Shown here: piece after piece, positions 63,335 to 64,000 of the stretch | Layout: each line of letters starts with the position of its first letter | How positions within the stretch are numbered: position 1 is the first letter of the stretch | From: an uncultured Pelagibacteraceae bacterium | GTDB lineage: Bacteria; Pseudomonadota; Alphaproteobacteria; Pelagibacterales; Pelagibacteraceae | Assembly (NCBI GenBank): GCA_902540595.1 | Contig: CACBNI010000003.1 | Span: 60,581 to 124,580 of the forward strand | Reading direction: 5' to 3' | DNA length: 64,000 bases | Notes under the pieces: generated by a model | What the model saw: the letters and a program-made list of their open reading frames with translations, nothing else | Database searches by the model: none | Told to the model about the DNA's origin: nothing | Translations under genes and position numbers: made by a program

Positions 63335-64000
63335 TTAATTCTTCTTATATTTTTCCCATAAATCTGGTCTTCGGTCGCGTGTTATAGCCTCTGATTGAGA
63401 TAAACGCCAGTCTTTAATTTTGCTATGATCACCTGATAATAATACATCTGGTACTGCTTTTTCCTCCCAAATTTGGGGTTTTGTAAATTGAGGATACTCT
63501 AAAAGACCGTTTTCAAAAGTTTCTTCAATCTTAGAATTATCATTTCCTAATACTCCTGGCAAAAGCCTAAGCACACTATCTATAACAACATAAGCTGCAG
63601 TTTCACCTCCAGACAGAACATAATCTCCTATACTAATTTCCTCAATATTCCTTGTGGATAGAACTCTCTCATCAACTCCCTCAAAATGTCCACAGATAAG
63701 TGATATAGATTTTTCTTTTGCTAATCTCTTTGCATAATTTTGATCAAATTTTTTGCCTTTTGGAGATAAATATAAAATTCTTTCACCTTCAATTTTATTT
63801 TGATCTAATGATTTGGCAAGGACATCTGGTTTTAATAGCATTCCTGATCCTCCTCCATAAGGAGTATCATCCACAGTTTTATGTTTATCTTCAGCCGCAT
63901 CTCTAATATTTACAACTTTCAAATTCCATAAATCTTTTGACATTGCTTTTCCATACATGCCCTTAGAAAGAGGACCAGGAAAAACTTCTGGATAAAGTGT
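63335..64000 (-). CDS. trmD: tRNA (guanine37-N1)-methyltransferase, 5' end cut by window
   Basis: SPOUT-class methyltransferase that makes m1G37 and prevents +1 frameshifting. The reading frame stays open to the window edge with [20 protein letters not shown], the usual N-terminal region, so only about the first ten codons are missing. [37 protein letters not shown], the SPOUT knot motif [14 protein letters not shown] and [15 protein letters not shown] near the end are diagnostic. It lies 1 base upstream of the annotated rplS leader region and probably forms one operon with rplS. Confidence 0.96.
   Translation of the reverse strand, partial: TLYPEVFPGPLSKGMYGKAMSKDLWNLKVVNIRDAAEDKHKTVDDTPYGGGSGMLLKPDVLAKSLDQNKIEGERILYLSPKGKKFDQNYAKRLAKEKSISLICGHFEGVDERVLSTRNIEEISIGDYVLSGGETAAYVVIDSVLRLLPGVLGNDNSKIEETFENGLLEYPQFTKPQIWEEKAVPDVLLSGDHSKIKDWRLSQSEAITRDRRPDLWEKYKKN

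Overview
The window is a gene-dense, very AT-rich chromosomal segment from a free-living marine alphaproteobacterium of the SAR11 group (Pelagibacterales, close to Candidatus Pelagibacter). The evidence is a DMSP demethylase (DmdA) of the Pelagibacter type, a class I (archaeal-type) lysyl-tRNA synthetase, a SAM-II riboswitch before metX, alphaproteobacterial gene orders (sdhCDAB-mdh-sucCDAB-lpd, chvI-chvG-ahcY, tsaE-amgK-murU, rplU-rpmA-obgE-proBA), and extreme compaction. Genes abut or overlap by a few bases and no gap exceeds about 200 bases; the longest are 23756-23947 (metX leader) and 10273-10437 (before the ornithine decarboxylase gene). I see no rRNA or tRNA genes, insertion sequences, prophage genes or CRISPR arrays.

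Layout. 1-599: 3' part of gpmA (+). 577-6242 (-): chvI-chvG-ahcY-tsaE-amgK-murU. 6294-9068 (-): polA. 9165-9716 (+): biotin transporter bioY. 9709-10272 (-): redox regulator regA. 10438-14613 (+): polyamine operon (ornithine-type decarboxylase, deoxyhypusine synthase-like enzyme, aguB, aguA). 14615-15474 (-): rpmB plus a queuosine-precursor-type transporter. 15527-18141 (-): lysS (class I) and pyrD. 18230-21779 (+): trkH, an ampG-like permease, and a NlpC/P60 peptidase without a signal peptide. 21776-23755 (-): hisC and tyrC. 23948-26386 (+): metX-metW-gloB behind a SAM-II riboswitch. 26452-32977 (+): rplU-rpmA-obgE-proB-proA-nadD-rsfS-ctpA-rppH. From 64000 down to 32974 every gene is on the minus strand: trmD, rplS, leuC-leuD-leuB, the DMSP demethylation cluster (dmdC, dmdB, an alpha/beta hydrolase, dmdA), asd, sdhCDAB, mmsA, mdh, sucC-sucD, sucA-sucB, lpd, priA and atpHAGDC.

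How it fits together. The 31-kb minus-strand block brings together a DMSP carbon and sulfur route, most of the second half of the TCA cycle (2-oxoglutarate dehydrogenase, succinyl-CoA synthetase, succinate dehydrogenase, malate dehydrogenase) and the F1 part of ATP synthase. MetX, MetW, AhcY and the SAM-II riboswitch belong to methionine and SAM metabolism, which matters in an organism that feeds on reduced organic sulfur. AmpG, the NlpC/P60 peptidase, AmgK and MurU form a plausible cell-wall recycling route.

The most notable points are a frameshift in atpG, where a missing CA dinucleotide separates the last 59 codons from the rest; the dmd cluster between leuB and asd, with an unexplained hydrolase inside it and no dmdD; a SAM-II pseudoknot followed within 3 bases by eight T's; and five out of five convergent gene junctions with at most 1 base between stop codons. 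I found no clearly novel multi-gene system. The window reads as SAR11 core genome with a few unusual local details.
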